The notes under the pieces are model-generated. The model was not told where the DNA came from, did not search any database, and worked only from the letters and a program-made list of their open reading frames with translations. This document shows, in pieces, positions 34,385 through 43,702 of a stretch of DNA of 64,000 bases. Both the position numbers and the translations under genes were made by a program. Source of the DNA: Quadrisphaera sp. RL12-1S (lineage in GTDB: Bacteria; Actinomycetota; Actinomycetes; Actinomycetales; Quadrisphaeraceae); contig NZ_JACNME010000011.1 in NCBI RefSeq assembly GCF_014270065.1, positions 62,001 through 126,000 of the forward strand, given 5' to 3'. Every line of letters starts with the position of its first letter. Position 1 is the stretch's first letter.

Positions 34385-36610
34385 TCAGGCGTGCAGGTCG
34401 AAGCGGTCCAGCTCCATGACCTTCTGCCAGGCCTTCGCGAAGTCCGCGGCGAACAGCTCCGCGGCGTCGTCGGAGGAGTACACCTCGACCATGCCGCGCA
34501 GCACGGAGTGGGAGCCGAAGACCAGGTCGGCGGCGGTGGCGGTGCGCGCCACGGAGCCGTCGGCGGTGACGCCCTCGTAGACGCCCTCGGCGTCCTTCGA
34601 GGTGCGCCACTGCACGCCCAGGTCGAGCAGGGTGGTGAAGAAGTCCTGCGAGAGGACGCCCACCCGGTCGGTGAACACGCCGTGCTGGGTGCCACCGGTG
34701 TTCGCTCCGAGCACGCGCAGGCCGCCGACGAGCACGGTCAGCTCCTTGGCGGTCAGGCCCAGCAGGTAGGCCTTGTCCACGAGGAGGTGCTCGGCGTGCA
34801 CCTTGGTGCGGGGGTCGATCCAGCTGCGGAAGCCGTCGGCCCGGGGCTCGAGCCACGCGAAGTTCTCGACGTCGGTCTGCTCCTGGCTGGCGTCGGTGCG
34901 GCCGGGGGTGAAGCCCACCGACACCGGCGCGCCGGCGTCGGCCGCGGCCTTCTCCACGGCGGCGGTGCCGCCGAGCACGATGACGTCGGCCAGGGAGACC
35001 TTCGCCCCGGTGGCCTGCTCGAACTCGCCCTTGACGCGCTCGAGCACCGGCAGCACCTCGGCGACGCCGGCGTTGACGGCCCAGCTGATCTGGGGCTCCA
35101 GCCGGATGCGGGCGCCGTTCGCACCGCCGCGCTTGTCGGTGTCCCGGTAGGAGGCCGCGGCCGACCAGGCGGTGTGCACGAGCTGGGAGACGCTCAGCCC
35201 GGAGCCGAGCAGGCGGGCCTTGAGGTCGGCGACCTGCGCGTCGGTGACCAGCTCGTGGTCGACGGCGGGCACCGGGTCCTGCCAGAGCAGCTCCTCGGCG
35301 GGGACGTCCGGGCCCAGGTAGCGGGTGCGCGGGCCCATGTCGCGGTGGAGCAGCTTGAACCAGGCGCGGGCGTACTGGTCGGCGAAGTAGGCCGGGTCGT
35401 CGCGGAACTTCACCATGACCTCGTGGTAGGCCGGGTCGGCCAGGAGCGCGAGGTCGCTGGTGAGCATGATCGGGTTGTTCTTCTTGCCCGGGACGTGGGC
35501 GTCCGGCACGAGGTCCGCCGCGGCGCCGTCCTTGGGCTTCCACTGCTTGGCGCCGGCGGGGCTCTCGGTGAGCTCCCACTCGTAGCTGAACATCGTCTCG
35601 ACGTAGCTGTTGTCCCACTGCGTGGGCGTGGGGGTCCAGGCGCCCTCGAGGCCGCTGGTGATGGTGTCGGCGCCCTTGCCGGTCCCGAACTGGTTCTTCC
35701 AGCCCAGCCCGTTCCCGTGCACCGGGCAGCCCTCGGGCTCCTTGCCCACCAGGGCGGCGTCACCGGCGCCGTGCACCTTGCCGAAGGTGTGGCCACCGGC
35801 GATGAGCGCGACGGTCTCGGTGTCGTTCATCCCCATGCGACCGAACGTCACGCGGATGTCGTGGGCCGAGCCGAGCGGGTCGGGCTGGCCCTGCGGGCCC
35901 TCGGGGTTGACGTAGATGAGGCCCATGGTCACCGCGGCCAGCGGGCCCTGCTCGAGGTCGAGCGGGGTGTCGGGGCCGGCGTAGCGGTCGTTGGTCAGCC
36001 AGTCGTCCTCGGGGCCCCAGAAGGTCTCCTCGGGCTGCCAGGTGTCGGCGCGGCCGAAGGCGAAGCCGAAGGTCGGCAGGCCCATGTCGTCGTGGGCGAC
36101 GTTGCCGGCGAGCACCAGCAGGTCGGCCCAGGAGAGCTTGCGGCCGTACTTCTGCTTGATCGGCAGCAGCAGGCGGCGGGCCTTGTCGAGGTTGGCGTTG
36201 TCGGGCCAGCTGTTGAGCGGGGCGAAGCGCTGCGCGCCCTGGCCGCCGCCGCCGCGCCCGTCGGCGATGCGGTACGTGCCGGCGGCGTGCCACGACATGC
36301 GGATGAACAGCGGGCCGTAGTGGCCCCAGTCCGCCGGCCACCAGTCCTGGGAGGTCTTCATGAGCTCGGCGAGGTCGCGCTTGACCGCGGCCACGTCGAG
36401 CTTCGCGAACTCGGCGGCGTAGTCGAAGTCCGCGCCGAGCGGGTCGGACTCGCGGGCCGTCCGGTTGAGCACGGACAGGTCGACCTGGTCTGGCCACCAG
36501 TCCTGCACGCGGCGCGGGTGGTCCGTCACCGGCGTCGGCGGCTTGATGGCCGGGTTCTCGCTCTCGCTGGTGCTGGCGGTGTTCGCCTTCTCCTGCGCGG
36601 TGTCAGTCAC
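34385..36610 (-). CDS. katG: catalase-peroxidase
   Basis: Bifunctional haem catalase-peroxidase, 741 residues. Distal haem residues are in [11 protein letters not shown], the proximal His is in [12 protein letters not shown], and the Tyr of the Met-Tyr-Trp adduct is in [11 protein letters not shown]. Both tandem peroxidase halves are present. The GTG start lies eight bases inside the furA stop, so translation is coupled and peroxide control through FurA is expected. The C-terminus faces a strong terminator. Confidence 0.95.
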   Translation of the reverse strand: MTDTAQEKANTASTSESENPAIKPPTPVTDHPRRVQDWWPDQVDLSVLNRTARESDPLGADFDYAAEFAKLDVAAVKRDLAELMKTSQDWWPADWGHYGPLFIRMSWHAAGTYRIADGRGGGGQGAQRFAPLNSWPDNANLDKARRLLLPIKQKYGRKLSWADLLVLAGNVAHDDMGLPTFGFAFGRADTWQPEETFWGPEDDWLTNDRYAGPDTPLDLEQGPLAAVTMGLIYVNPEGPQGQPDPLGSAHDIRVTFGRMGMNDTETVALIAGGHTFGKVHGAGDAALVGKEPEGCPVHGNGLGWKNQFGTGKGADTITSGLEGAWTPTPTQWDNSYVETMFSYEWELTESPAGAKQWKPKDGAAADLVPDAHVPGKKNNPIMLTSDLALLADPAYHEVMVKFRDDPAYFADQYARAWFKLLHRDMGPRTRYLGPDVPAEELLWQDPVPAVDHELVTDAQVADLKARLLGSGLSVSQLVHTAWSAAASYRDTDKRGGANGARIRLEPQISWAVNAGVAEVLPVLERVKGEFEQATGAKVSLADVIVLGGTAAVEKAAADAGAPVSVGFTPGRTDASQEQTDVENFAWLEPRADGFRSWIDPRTKVHAEHLLVDKAYLLGLTAKELTVLVGGLRVLGANTGGTQHGVFTDRVGVLSQDFFTTLLDLGVQWRTSKDAEGVYEGVTADGSVARTATAADLVFGSHSVLRGMVEVYSSDDAAELFAADFAKAWQKVMELDRFDLHA

Positions 36611-37142
36611 GGTGTGCCTCTCTGGTGGCGGGACCTTGCTGTGGCCTGGACGCGGTGGTGGGGGTGCTCGCCGGTTCGGCGCGGCCGGCGGCGGCGCACG
36701 TCGGGCAGGTCCCCCAGAAGGTGACCTCGGCCTCGTCGAGCAGGTAGCCGGCGGCCGGGTCGGTGCCGTCCGCGCAGGGCCCCGGCAGGAGGCAGGGGGC
36801 CTCGCCGAGGACGCAGTCGACGTCGGTGATGGACCCGCAGGTCCGGCACACGAGGTGGTGGTGGTTGTCAGCGACCCGCGCCTCGTAGCGGACCACGGAG
36901 CCGCGCGGCTGGAGGCGCCGCACCACGCCGGCGTCGGCCAGCACGCGCAGCGCGTCGTAGACGGCCTGGTGCGACAGCGACGGCAGCCGCGTGCGCGCCG
37001 CGGCGATGAGGGTCTCGGTGGTCGCGTGGGGGTGGTCCCCGACGGCGTCGAGCACGGCCAGCCGCGGCCGCGTCACGCGCAGCCCGGCGTCGCGCAGGGT
37101 GCGCTCACCCGGCCCACGCTCGCGATCCCCGTCGGTCGGCAC
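36603..37142 (-). CDS. furA: Fur-family regulator of katG (FurA/CatR type)
   Basis: A 179-residue Fur-family repressor that probably senses peroxide and controls furA-katG. An N-terminal winged helix (residues about 20-85, [20 protein letters not shown], then [14 protein letters not shown]) is followed by metal motifs [12 protein letters not shown] and CPTC, with additional cysteines in [14 protein letters not shown]. The GTG at 37142 was chosen because a complete promoter ends seven bases upstream, giving a leaderless start. The stop overlaps katG. Confidence 0.9.
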   Translation of the reverse strand: MPTDGDRERGPGERTLRDAGLRVTRPRLAVLDAVGDHPHATTETLIAAARTRLPSLSHQAVYDALRVLADAGVVRRLQPRGSVVRYEARVADNHHHLVCRTCGSITDVDCVLGEAPCLLPGPCADGTDPAAGYLLDEAEVTFWGTCPTCAAAGRAEPASTPTTASRPQQGPATREAHRD

Positions 37143-37149
37143 AGCACCG

Positions 37150-37178
37150 ATCCTGGCCACCGTTCCTGAACGAGTCAA
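37150..37178 (-). promoter_or_regulatory. leaderless furA-katG promoter with operator palindrome
   Basis: Reading the minus strand: TTGACT (37178-37173), a 17-base spacer, CAGGAT (37155-37150), then seven bases to the GTG. The spacer contains the palindrome CGTTC-AG-GAACG (37161-37172), placed where a bound FurA would block polymerase. Spacing is ideal for a sigma-70 type promoter. Confidence 0.75.
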
Positions 37179-37213
37179 GATCTGAGGTCGACCTCGGGGT
37201 GGACTCCCCGTGA

Positions 37214-37268
37214 CCGCACGACTCCCGCACGACTCCCGCACGGCTCCCGCACGGCTTCCGCACGGCCC
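37214..37268. repeat. five tandem 11-bp repeats
   Basis: Five head-to-tail copies of CCGCACGRCTC (the last two end CTT and CCC). They lie between the furA promoter and the 37330 gene. The 11-bp period is about one DNA turn. They are outside any well-supported coding sequence. Confidence 0.75.
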
Positions 37269-37329
37269 CCCGGGAGGAGGACGCGCGCCGCCCTTCCCCG
37301 GTCACCGCCCCGCACCTACCGTGATCGGC

Positions 37330-37959
37330 GTGAGCGACCCGGCCGAGCCCGTCCTCGACGCCGCGGCCACCCTCGGCGTCCCCACCACCGGCCGCGAGCC
37401 GCGCGAGCTCTCGGCCCGGATGGCCGCCGAGGCCGTGCGCAAGGTGCACGCCCTGCCCGAGGTGCCCGCGGACGCCCCGCTGGAGCCGCACCCCGACGCC
37501 AGGGCGCCGGGCGCCAACTTCGTGGACGTCCGCGACGACCACTCCCACCCGCGGTACTGGGTGGGCATGTCAGGAGAGGTGGTGGCCGCGGACGGCGCCC
37601 CGGGCCGGGGCCCCGGCGCGGGTCCGCGGCTGCGGTGGGCCCGGGCGCGCTACGCCGCCGCGGTGGAGGCGGTGCGCCTGCGCGACCGGGTGCCGGTGAG
37701 CACCGAGCTGTTCGCGACGCCCGACCCCTTCGTGGACGGCGCCTTCTTCGTGCACGAGACGCCCACGGCCGGCACCGGAGCGGTGCGCTGGGTGGACGCG
37801 TCGGGCGGGGCGCACGACGGGTACCGCGTGCTCGACGGCGCGCCCCGCTGGGAGGAGGGCACGGTGGCGGCGCGCCGCGAGGCGCTGCGCGCCCAGCCCA
37901 CCACCGCCGTCCTCCTCGACGACGAGCCGCGGCGCTCCGCGCCGGCCGACACCCGCTGA
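37330..37959 (+). CDS. hypothetical protein (209 aa)
   Basis: No family recognised. The product is soluble, rich in Ala, Arg, Asp and Pro, with no signal peptide or membrane helix. A mid-region reads NFVDVRDDHSHPRYWVGMSG and later FVDGAFFVHETPTAGTGAVRWVDA, with several aromatic residues suggesting a folded beta-rich domain. A TACCGT hexamer at 37317-37322 seven bases before GTG 37330 suggests a leaderless promoter; GTG 37321 is an in-frame alternative. It is divergent from furA. Confidence 0.6.
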   Translation: MSDPAEPVLDAAATLGVPTTGREPRELSARMAAEAVRKVHALPEVPADAPLEPHPDARAPGANFVDVRDDHSHPRYWVGMSGEVVAADGAPGRGPGAGPRLRWARARYAAAVEAVRLRDRVPVSTELFATPDPFVDGAFFVHETPTAGTGAVRWVDASGGAHDGYRVLDGAPRWEEGTVAARREALRAQPTTAVLLDDEPRRSAPADTR

Positions 37960-37981
37960 CGCCCGCCGGCGGGCGGGCGGC

Positions 37982-38869
37982 TCACGTCCGGTCGGCCACC
38001 GCCGGGGCACCGGCCAGGACGCGCAGGACGGCGGGCGCCTGCTCGCCCGACCTGTGGACGAGCAGCAGCCGGGTCTGCAGCGCGACGTCGGCGAGCCTGG
38101 TGAAGCGGACGCCGGGCACCGCGAGGACCGCGACGCTCTCCGGCACGAGGGCCACGGCGGTACCGGCCCCGACCAGCGCGAGGGCCGCGAGGTAGTCGCG
38201 CACGGCGACCACGCGCGGCGGCGCCAGGCCCCCGGCCGCGGCCACCGCGGTGACCTCGTCGCGGGCGTCGTGCGCCTCCCCGAACGACGGGACGGCGAAG
38301 CGCTCCCCCGCCAGCGCCGCCGCGGCCACGGGCCCGGTGCCGCGGTGCCCCACCGGGACGGCGAGCACCACGTCCTCGGTGAGGACCACGCGGCCCACCA
38401 GGCCGGCGGGCAGCTCGGGCCGCTCCCGCAGCAGGCCGACGTCGATCCGGCCCACCTGCAGCGCCTCGACCTGCTCGGGCGTGGCCATCTCCTCGACGGC
38501 GACCTCCACCTCGGGCGCGGAGGCGACGTGGGCGACGGTGTCGGCGAGCACGCCCGAGCACGCGGCGGAGGCGACGTAGCCGACCCGGACCCTGCCGAGG
38601 CGTCCCTCGCCGGCGGCGCGGCCGACCGCCTCGGCCTGCTCCACGGCGAGCAGCACCCGCCGCGCCTCCGGGAGGAACACCTCACCGGCGGCGGTCAGCC
38701 GCGGGGTGGCGCGGCGTCCCCGCTCCAGCAGCCGCACCCCGAGGTGCTCCTCCAGGGCCTTGACCTGGGCGCTGACGTTCGAGGTGGCGGTCTGCAGGCC
38801 CTCGGCGGCGCGGGCGAAGTGCTGCTGCTCGACCACCGCCACGAAGGTCCTCAGCCAGCGCAGGTCCAC
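37982..38869 (-). CDS. LysR-family transcriptional regulator
   Basis: A 295-residue LysR regulator: N-terminal helix-turn-helix (residues 1-60, LRWLRTFVAVVEQQHFARAA, then TSNVSAQVKALEEHLG) and a periplasmic-binding-type effector domain (about 90-290, GRVRVGYVASAACSGVLAD). GTG start with GGAGG seven bases upstream. It follows the acyl-CoA dehydrogenase gene on the same strand by 28 bases, so it is the last gene of the glutarate-type operon and the likely regulator of it; glutarate or a CoA ester as effector is inference. Confidence 0.9.
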   Translation of the reverse strand: MDLRWLRTFVAVVEQQHFARAAEGLQTATSNVSAQVKALEEHLGVRLLERGRRATPRLTAAGEVFLPEARRVLLAVEQAEAVGRAAGEGRLGRVRVGYVASAACSGVLADTVAHVASAPEVEVAVEEMATPEQVEALQVGRIDVGLLRERPELPAGLVGRVVLTEDVVLAVPVGHRGTGPVAAAALAGERFAVPSFGEAHDARDEVTAVAAAGGLAPPRVVAVRDYLAALALVGAGTAVALVPESVAVLAVPGVRFTRLADVALQTRLLLVHRSGEQAPAVLRVLAGAPAVADRT

Positions 38870-38897
38870 CCGTGCGCCTCCGCCCCGCCCGTCCGGC

Positions 38898-40127
38898 TCA
38901 CCGGAAGGCGGGGATGCCGGTGATGCGCTGTCCGAGCACGAGGGTGTGCACCTCGTCGGTGCCCTCGTAGGTGCGCACGCTCTCGAGGTTGTTCGCGTGG
39001 CGCAGCGCTGCGTGGTCGAGCGTGATGCCGTTGCCGCCCAGCACGGTGCGCGCCTCGCGGCAGACCTCGATGGCGGTGCGGGTGTTGTCCAGCTTGCCCA
39101 CCGAGATCTGGTGCGGCTCCAGGGCGCCGGCGTCCTTGAGGCGGCCCAGGTGCAGGGCCAGCAGCCAGCCCTTCTCGATGCCGACGGCCATGTCCGCGAG
39201 CTTCTTCTGCGTGAGCTGGTACCCGGCCAGCGGCTTGCCGAACTGCTGGCGCTGCAGGGAGTACCGCAGCGCCTCCAGGTAGCTGTCCCGCGCGGCACCG
39301 AGCACGCCCCAGGAGATGCCGTAGCGGGCCTCGTTGAGGCAGGAGAACGGGCCGGACAGTCCGCGGGCGCCCGGCAGGAGGGCGTCCGCGGGCAGGCGGA
39401 CGTCGTCGAAGGTGAGGTCGCACTGCACCGAGGCGCGCATCGACAGCTTCGCCGGGATCGGGGTGGCGGTGAAGCCGGGGGTGTCGGTGGGCACCAGGAA
39501 GCCGCGCACGCCCTCGTCGGTGGCGGCCCAGACGACGGCGACGTCGGCGATGCTGGCCAGGCCGATCCAGCGCTTGGCGCCGTTCAGGACCCAGTCAGCC
39601 CCCTCGCCGGCGCCGTCGCGGCGGGCGGAGGTCTTCATGGATCCGGGGTCGGAGCCGGCGGTGGGCTCGGTGAGGCCGAAGCAGCCGATGAGGCGACCAG
39701 CGGCCATGCCGGGCAGCCACTGGGCCTTCTGCTCGGCCGAGCCGTGCTTGGCGATGGCGCTCATGGCCAGGGAGCCCTGCACGCTGACGGCGGTGCGCAA
39801 CCCGGAGTCGCCGGCTTCCAGCTCCAGGGCCGCCAGGCCGTACTCGACCGCGCTGCGCCCGGGGCAGCCCTCCTCGCGCAGGTGCATGCCGAGCAGGCCG
39901 AGCTCGCCCAGGCGGGGCATGAGCTCGCGGGGGAAGTGGGCGTTCTCGAACCACTCGGCGATGTGGGGGCGCACCTCGGCGTCGACGAACGCGGCCACGC
40001 GCTCGCTGACGGCGCGCTCCTCTGGGGAGAGCAGCCCCTCCAGGCCCAGCAGGTGCGGGCGCGGCCCGGGCGGCGTCGCCGCGGCGCCGGTGGTCGAGGT
40101 GGCGGGACGGTCCAGGGTGCTGCTCAT
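38898..40127 (-). CDS. acyl-CoA dehydrogenase, glutaryl-CoA dehydrogenase-like
   Basis: A 409-residue FAD enzyme. The catalytic Glu motif YEGTDEVHTLVLGQRITG is close to the glutaryl-CoA dehydrogenase pattern YEGT(x)2(I/V)H, and the substrate/FAD segments CFGLTEPTAGSDPGSM and KRWIGLASIADV are conserved. It would turn glutaryl-CoA into crotonyl-CoA with CO2 release. Its partner immediately upstream is a CoA-transferase, and the two genes share one base (TGATG), which supports a glutarate activation-oxidation pathway, for example from lysine breakdown. The electron acceptor ETF is not encoded here. Confidence 0.88.
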   Translation of the reverse strand: MSSTLDRPATSTTGAAATPPGPRPHLLGLEGLLSPEERAVSERVAAFVDAEVRPHIAEWFENAHFPRELMPRLGELGLLGMHLREEGCPGRSAVEYGLAALELEAGDSGLRTAVSVQGSLAMSAIAKHGSAEQKAQWLPGMAAGRLIGCFGLTEPTAGSDPGSMKTSARRDGAGEGADWVLNGAKRWIGLASIADVAVVWAATDEGVRGFLVPTDTPGFTATPIPAKLSMRASVQCDLTFDDVRLPADALLPGARGLSGPFSCLNEARYGISWGVLGAARDSYLEALRYSLQRQQFGKPLAGYQLTQKKLADMAVGIEKGWLLALHLGRLKDAGALEPHQISVGKLDNTRTAIEVCREARTVLGGNGITLDHAALRHANNLESVRTYEGTDEVHTLVLGQRITGIPAFR

Positions 40128-41338
40128 CACGGCTCCAGGGGGTCGGTGGGAACGCTGTGCACGGGTGGCGCGAGCCACGCCCGTAGGGCGGCGTCGTGCT
40201 GGCCGAGCGCGGGTGGCGCGCGGCGGGGCTGGGGCGGCGAGGGGCTCACCCGCACCGGCGCGCGGACCTGGCGGCCGACCACGCGACCGTCGTCGTCGAC
40301 GACGTCCAGGACGGGCTCGAGCCCGAGGCGCTCGGCCAGGCGCAGCCCCTCGGCGACGGTGGCCACCCGGCCCGCGGGGACGCGGGCCGCCACGAGGCGC
40401 TGCTCCCAAGCGGCGGCGGGCTCCCGCGCGAGCCGCTCCTCGAGCACCGCCCGCAGCTGCGGGCGGTGGCGGACGCGGTCGGCGTTGGTGGTGAACCGGG
40501 GGTCGTCGGCCAGCCCGGGCAGGCCCAGCTCGGCCGCCATCCTGCTGAACATCGCGTCGGTGCCGCAGGCCACGGCCAGCGGGCCGTCGGCGCAGTCGAG
40601 CAGCTCGTAGGGGGCGATGGAGGGGTGGTGGCTGCCGCTGCGCACCGGGTCGATACCGGCCCCGACGAAGGACTGCACCTGGTTGACCAGGGCCGCCTGC
40701 AGGCTGGACAGCAGGTCGACCTCGACGTGCCCGCCGCGGCCCGTGACGCCCCGGCGCACCAGCGCCGCGAGGGCCCCGAGGGCGGCGTCCTTGCCGCACA
40801 GGACGTCGACGACGGCGACGCCGACCTTCGAGGGCGGGCCGTCGGCCTCGCCCGTGATGTGCATGAGGCCGCCGAGCGCCTGGACCACGAAGTCGTAGCC
40901 GGGCACCGCCGCCCCGCCCGCCGTCCCGAACCCGCTGATGGAGACGGTGACGAGGCGGGGGTTGGCGCGACGGAGGCCCTCCAGGCCCAGGCCGAGCCCG
41001 TCGAGGGCGCCGGGGGTGAAGTTCTGGACCAGGACGTCGGCGCGCAGGGCGAGCTCGCGGGCGAGCCCCTGGTCGCCGGGGTCGGCCAGGTCGAGGCAGA
41101 GCGACTCCTTGTTGCGGTTGACGCTCTCGAAGTACGTGGTGCCCGTGGCGCTGAAGGGCGGCCCCCACCGGCGCGTCTCGTCACCGGCGCCCGGGCGCTC
41201 CACCTTGACGACGCGGGCGCCGAGGTCGGCCAGGTGCATCGTGGCCAGCGGTCCCGCCAGGACGCGGGAGAAGTCCGCGACGAGCACGCCGTCCAGCGGC
41301 AGCCCGGCGCTCGACCCAGCCGGCTCGTCCTCGAGCAC
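40127..41338 (-). CDS. CaiB/BaiF family CoA-transferase (glutarate CoA-transferase candidate)
   Basis: A class III CoA-transferase of 403 residues. N-terminal motif GVLVADFSRVLAGPLATMHLADLGARV is typical, and the catalytic Asp is expected in KVGVAVVDVLCG. By context it moves CoA, probably from succinyl-CoA, to glutarate for the glutaryl-CoA dehydrogenase encoded next. The GTG at 41338 was chosen for GAGG five bases upstream; the frame stays open to GTG 41401. It is the first gene of the operon, behind a dyad at 41434-41459. Confidence 0.87.
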   Translation of the reverse strand: MLEDEPAGSSAGLPLDGVLVADFSRVLAGPLATMHLADLGARVVKVERPGAGDETRRWGPPFSATGTTYFESVNRNKESLCLDLADPGDQGLARELALRADVLVQNFTPGALDGLGLGLEGLRRANPRLVTVSISGFGTAGGAAVPGYDFVVQALGGLMHITGEADGPPSKVGVAVVDVLCGKDAALGALAALVRRGVTGRGGHVEVDLLSSLQAALVNQVQSFVGAGIDPVRSGSHHPSIAPYELLDCADGPLAVACGTDAMFSRMAAELGLPGLADDPRFTTNADRVRHRPQLRAVLEERLAREPAAAWEQRLVAARVPAGRVATVAEGLRLAERLGLEPVLDVVDDDGRVVGRQVRAPVRVSPSPPQPRRAPPALGQHDAALRAWLAPPVHSVPTDPLEP

Positions 41339-41433
41339 GCCCACCTCGCACACCCCTCGCGCACCGCGCGGCGACCGGGGTGCGCCGCGCTCGGGGACCA
41401 CTGTGGCAGCGTCCCGTCTCGCAGCACAAGAGT

Positions 41434-41459
41434 CTGTTCTGACCGGTTCTGGAGAACAG
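41434..41459. promoter_or_regulatory. dyad CTGTTCT-N12-AGAACAG upstream of the glutarate operon
   Basis: A perfect 7-bp inverted repeat spaced by 12 bases, with an extra direct half-site (GTTCTG twice) inside. It lies about 100 bases before the CoA-transferase start. Size and spacing suit a LysR-type site for the operon's own regulator; unproven. Confidence 0.5.
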
Positions 41460-41509
41460 TCGTCCGTACCGCGACGCGGTCAGGGCGCCCTCAGGACGCG
41501 TGCAGGGCG

Positions 41510-43468
41510 TCAGACCGTGAAGCGTCCGACCAGGTCCTGCATGCGGTCGGCGGTGGCGCTGACCTGGCTGACGGAGGTGGCGGTCTGGGCGGCGCTGGCG
41601 CGCATGCTCTCGGCGGCGCGTGCCACTTCCTGGATGGTGTCGGCGATGGCGCGGGTGGCTGAGGCGGCGCGGGTGACGCCGGTGGCGATCTCGGCGGTGA
41701 CCGCGGTCTGCTCTTCCACGGCGCTGGCCACGGTGGTCTGGATGCCGTCCAGGGTGCCGACCACGGTGCCGATGGTGGTCACCGAGGTGGAGGCGGAGCC
41801 GACGTCGCTGAGCAGGCGGGTGATGCGCTGTTCGATGTCGTCGGTGGCTCGGGAGGTCTGCACCGACAGGTCCTTGACCTCTCCGGAGACCACCGCGAAG
41901 CCCTTGCCGGCCTCTCCGGCGCGGGCGGCTTCGATGGTGGCGTTCAGGGCCAGCAGGTTGGTCTGCTGGGCGATGCCGGTGATGGTGGCCACGATGGCGC
42001 CGATCTCGGTGGAGCTGGTGGACAGGGCCTCGAAGACGGCTTCGGTGGAGGTGGAGACCTCCACGGCTTCGCCGGCGATGCGGGCGGCTTCGTGGGTGCC
42101 GCGGGCGATCTCGGCGATGGAGGCGCCCATCTCTTCGGCGGCGGCGGCGATGGTGGTGACTTCGGCGCTGGCGGCGCCGGCTTGGTCGGCGACGTCGGTG
42201 CAGCGGGTGGCGGAGGCGTCGATGTCGGTGGTCAGGGCGCGGTTGGTGGTGTCCAGGGCGCTGGCGGCGCGGTGCAGGGCGCTGGCTTCGGTGGTGATGT
42301 CGCGCACGGTGGTGGCGATGGTGTCGGTGAAGCGGTTGAAGGCGGCGGCGAGCTGGCCGAGCTCGTCGCGGCGGGTGGCGTCCACGCGGCGGGTGAGGTC
42401 GCCGTCGCCGTCGGCGATGTCGACGAGGCTGTCGCGCAGGGCGCGCACGGGGCGGGCCAGTCCGCCGCCGATCCACCAGGTCAGTGCGCCGGCCAGGGCG
42501 ACGGCGACCAGGCCCACCAGCACGATGGTCCAGGTGAGGCGGGTCACCCCGGCCATGACGGAGCTCTCCGGAGCCGCTACCACCAGCGACCACGTCTGCC
42601 CTTCGGTGATGACCACCGGGGCCGCCACGGCCAGGGCGGTGGTGCCCAGCGTCGCGTCGGTGTCGGTGCCCTGCGCGGCGCGCCCGGTGGTGACGGCGCG
42701 CTTCGCCAGCTGGGCGGCCATGCCCGCGGCCGGCTTGTTGACGGCGGCCTCCTGCGGGCTGGTGACCACGGTGCCCTGGTCGGTGACGAGCGTGGCGTAG
42801 CCGTCGCCGTAGGGCTTGATGGCGTTCAGCCGCGCAGAGAGGTCGGTCAGGGCCAGGTCCGCGGTGACCACGCCGAGGAACTTCCCGTCCTGCAGGATGG
42901 GAGCTGCAGCGGTGATCATGAGGACGTCCTTGCCGCCGACCGCGTAGCTGTAGGGCTCGGTGACGTACGGCTTGAGAGTCTTCTTGGGGATCCAGTACCA
43001 GCTGGACTTGCTGGGGTCCTGGTAGTCCGTCAGCGGCGTCACGGAGATCTTGTCGCCGTCGCGGAACCGGTACGGGATGAACCGGCCCGTGGCGTCGCTC
43101 TGGGGGTCCGTGACGTGCTGGGCGTCCACGTCGAAGGCTCCGGGCTCCCAGCCGGTTCCCATCCCGAAGAACGTCGGGTGGGCTGCCAGCGTGGTGTCCA
43201 GCACCTGGGACAGGCCCTGGCGGGTGGCGCTGCCGTCGGCGTGCAGCGTCTGCATGGTGCCGGCCAGGTCGCTGACCACCTGCACCGCACCGACCAGGTC
43301 CCGCTGGACGCCGGCGGCGCTCTGGGCCGCCAGCGCGTCCGTGTAGCTCTGGGCCTGCTCGCGCCCGAGCGCGGTGCTGCGCAGGGCCACGACCGTGACC
43401 AGCGCCGCCAGCATGACCACCGTCATCGCCATGAAGCGGATGACGAGCTGTCCCCGGATGCCGCGCAC
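41510..43468 (-). CDS. methyl-accepting chemotaxis protein
   Basis: A membrane chemoreceptor of about 652 residues. Helix one ([21 protein letters not shown]) is followed by a roughly 290-residue extracellular dCache-type sensor ([26 protein letters not shown], with [20 protein letters not shown]), helix two, HAMP, and the signalling domain with the conserved hairpin [20 protein letters not shown]. The start is uncertain: GTG 43468 has AGGG eight bases upstream; GTG 43522 adds 18 residues without a ribosome site. Its presence implies the host is flagellated. No che genes are near. Confidence 0.9.
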   Translation of the reverse strand: MRGIRGQLVIRFMAMTVVMLAALVTVVALRSTALGREQAQSYTDALAAQSAAGVQRDLVGAVQVVSDLAGTMQTLHADGSATRQGLSQVLDTTLAAHPTFFGMGTGWEPGAFDVDAQHVTDPQSDATGRFIPYRFRDGDKISVTPLTDYQDPSKSSWYWIPKKTLKPYVTEPYSYAVGGKDVLMITAAAPILQDGKFLGVVTADLALTDLSARLNAIKPYGDGYATLVTDQGTVVTSPQEAAVNKPAAGMAAQLAKRAVTTGRAAQGTDTDATLGTTALAVAAPVVITEGQTWSLVVAAPESSVMAGVTRLTWTIVLVGLVAVALAGALTWWIGGGLARPVRALRDSLVDIADGDGDLTRRVDATRRDELGQLAAAFNRFTDTIATTVRDITTEASALHRAASALDTTNRALTTDIDASATRCTDVADQAGAASAEVTTIAAAAEEMGASIAEIARGTHEAARIAGEAVEVSTSTEAVFEALSTSSTEIGAIVATITGIAQQTNLLALNATIEAARAGEAGKGFAVVSGEVKDLSVQTSRATDDIEQRITRLLSDVGSASTSVTTIGTVVGTLDGIQTTVASAVEEQTAVTAEIATGVTRAASATRAIADTIQEVARAAESMRASAAQTATSVSQVSATADRMQDLVGRFTV

Positions 43469-43604
43469 AGTGACCGCCCTGCCTTCGACGTCGCTCGGGG
43501 CTGTCGCTCCAGCCCTCCGCACCTGTCATCGGCAGCGCCGGGCCGCGCTGTAGGGCGCCGCGGTCGTGACGTGGCTCGAGGCCACCGACTGGCGCATGAC
43601 GCAA

Positions 43605-43640
43605 AGGCCCCCGACCAGCCGTAGAGCTGGTCGGGGGCCT
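43605..43640 (-). terminator. tRNA-Arg terminator left at the element junction
   Basis: A perfect 15-bp stem (AGGCCCCCGACCAGC) with loop CGTAGA, 21 bases beyond the 3' end of the tRNA remnant on the minus strand. It is the natural terminator of the original tRNA gene and is still on the chromosomal side. Confidence 0.85.
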
Positions 43641-43660
43641 GTGCGTCGCTGTCTCAACGA

Positions 43661-43702
43661 GCGGGCCCGGCAGGACTCGAACCTGCAACCTTCTGATCCG
43701 TA
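43661..43702 (-). tRNA. 3' half of tRNA-Arg at the element's left end (att site)
   Basis: On the minus strand the sequence runs CTACGGATCAGAAGG (anticodon loop and 3' anticodon arm, anticodon ACG), then T-arm GCAGGTTCGAGTCCTGC, then acceptor strand CGGGCCC and discriminator G at 43662. The 5' half is absent: instead of the expected 5' stem bases the sequence becomes CGTCATCC. This is a tRNA gene cut at the anticodon loop, the classical crossover position of tyrosine integrases. An intact copy should stand at the other end of the element, outside the window. The fragment itself is not a functional tRNA gene. Confidence 0.85.

Noticed and set aside
37214-37268. CRISPR array.
   Set aside because: The copies are 11 bp and directly adjacent without spacers. 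No cas genes occur in the window, and no other repeat has CRISPR form.
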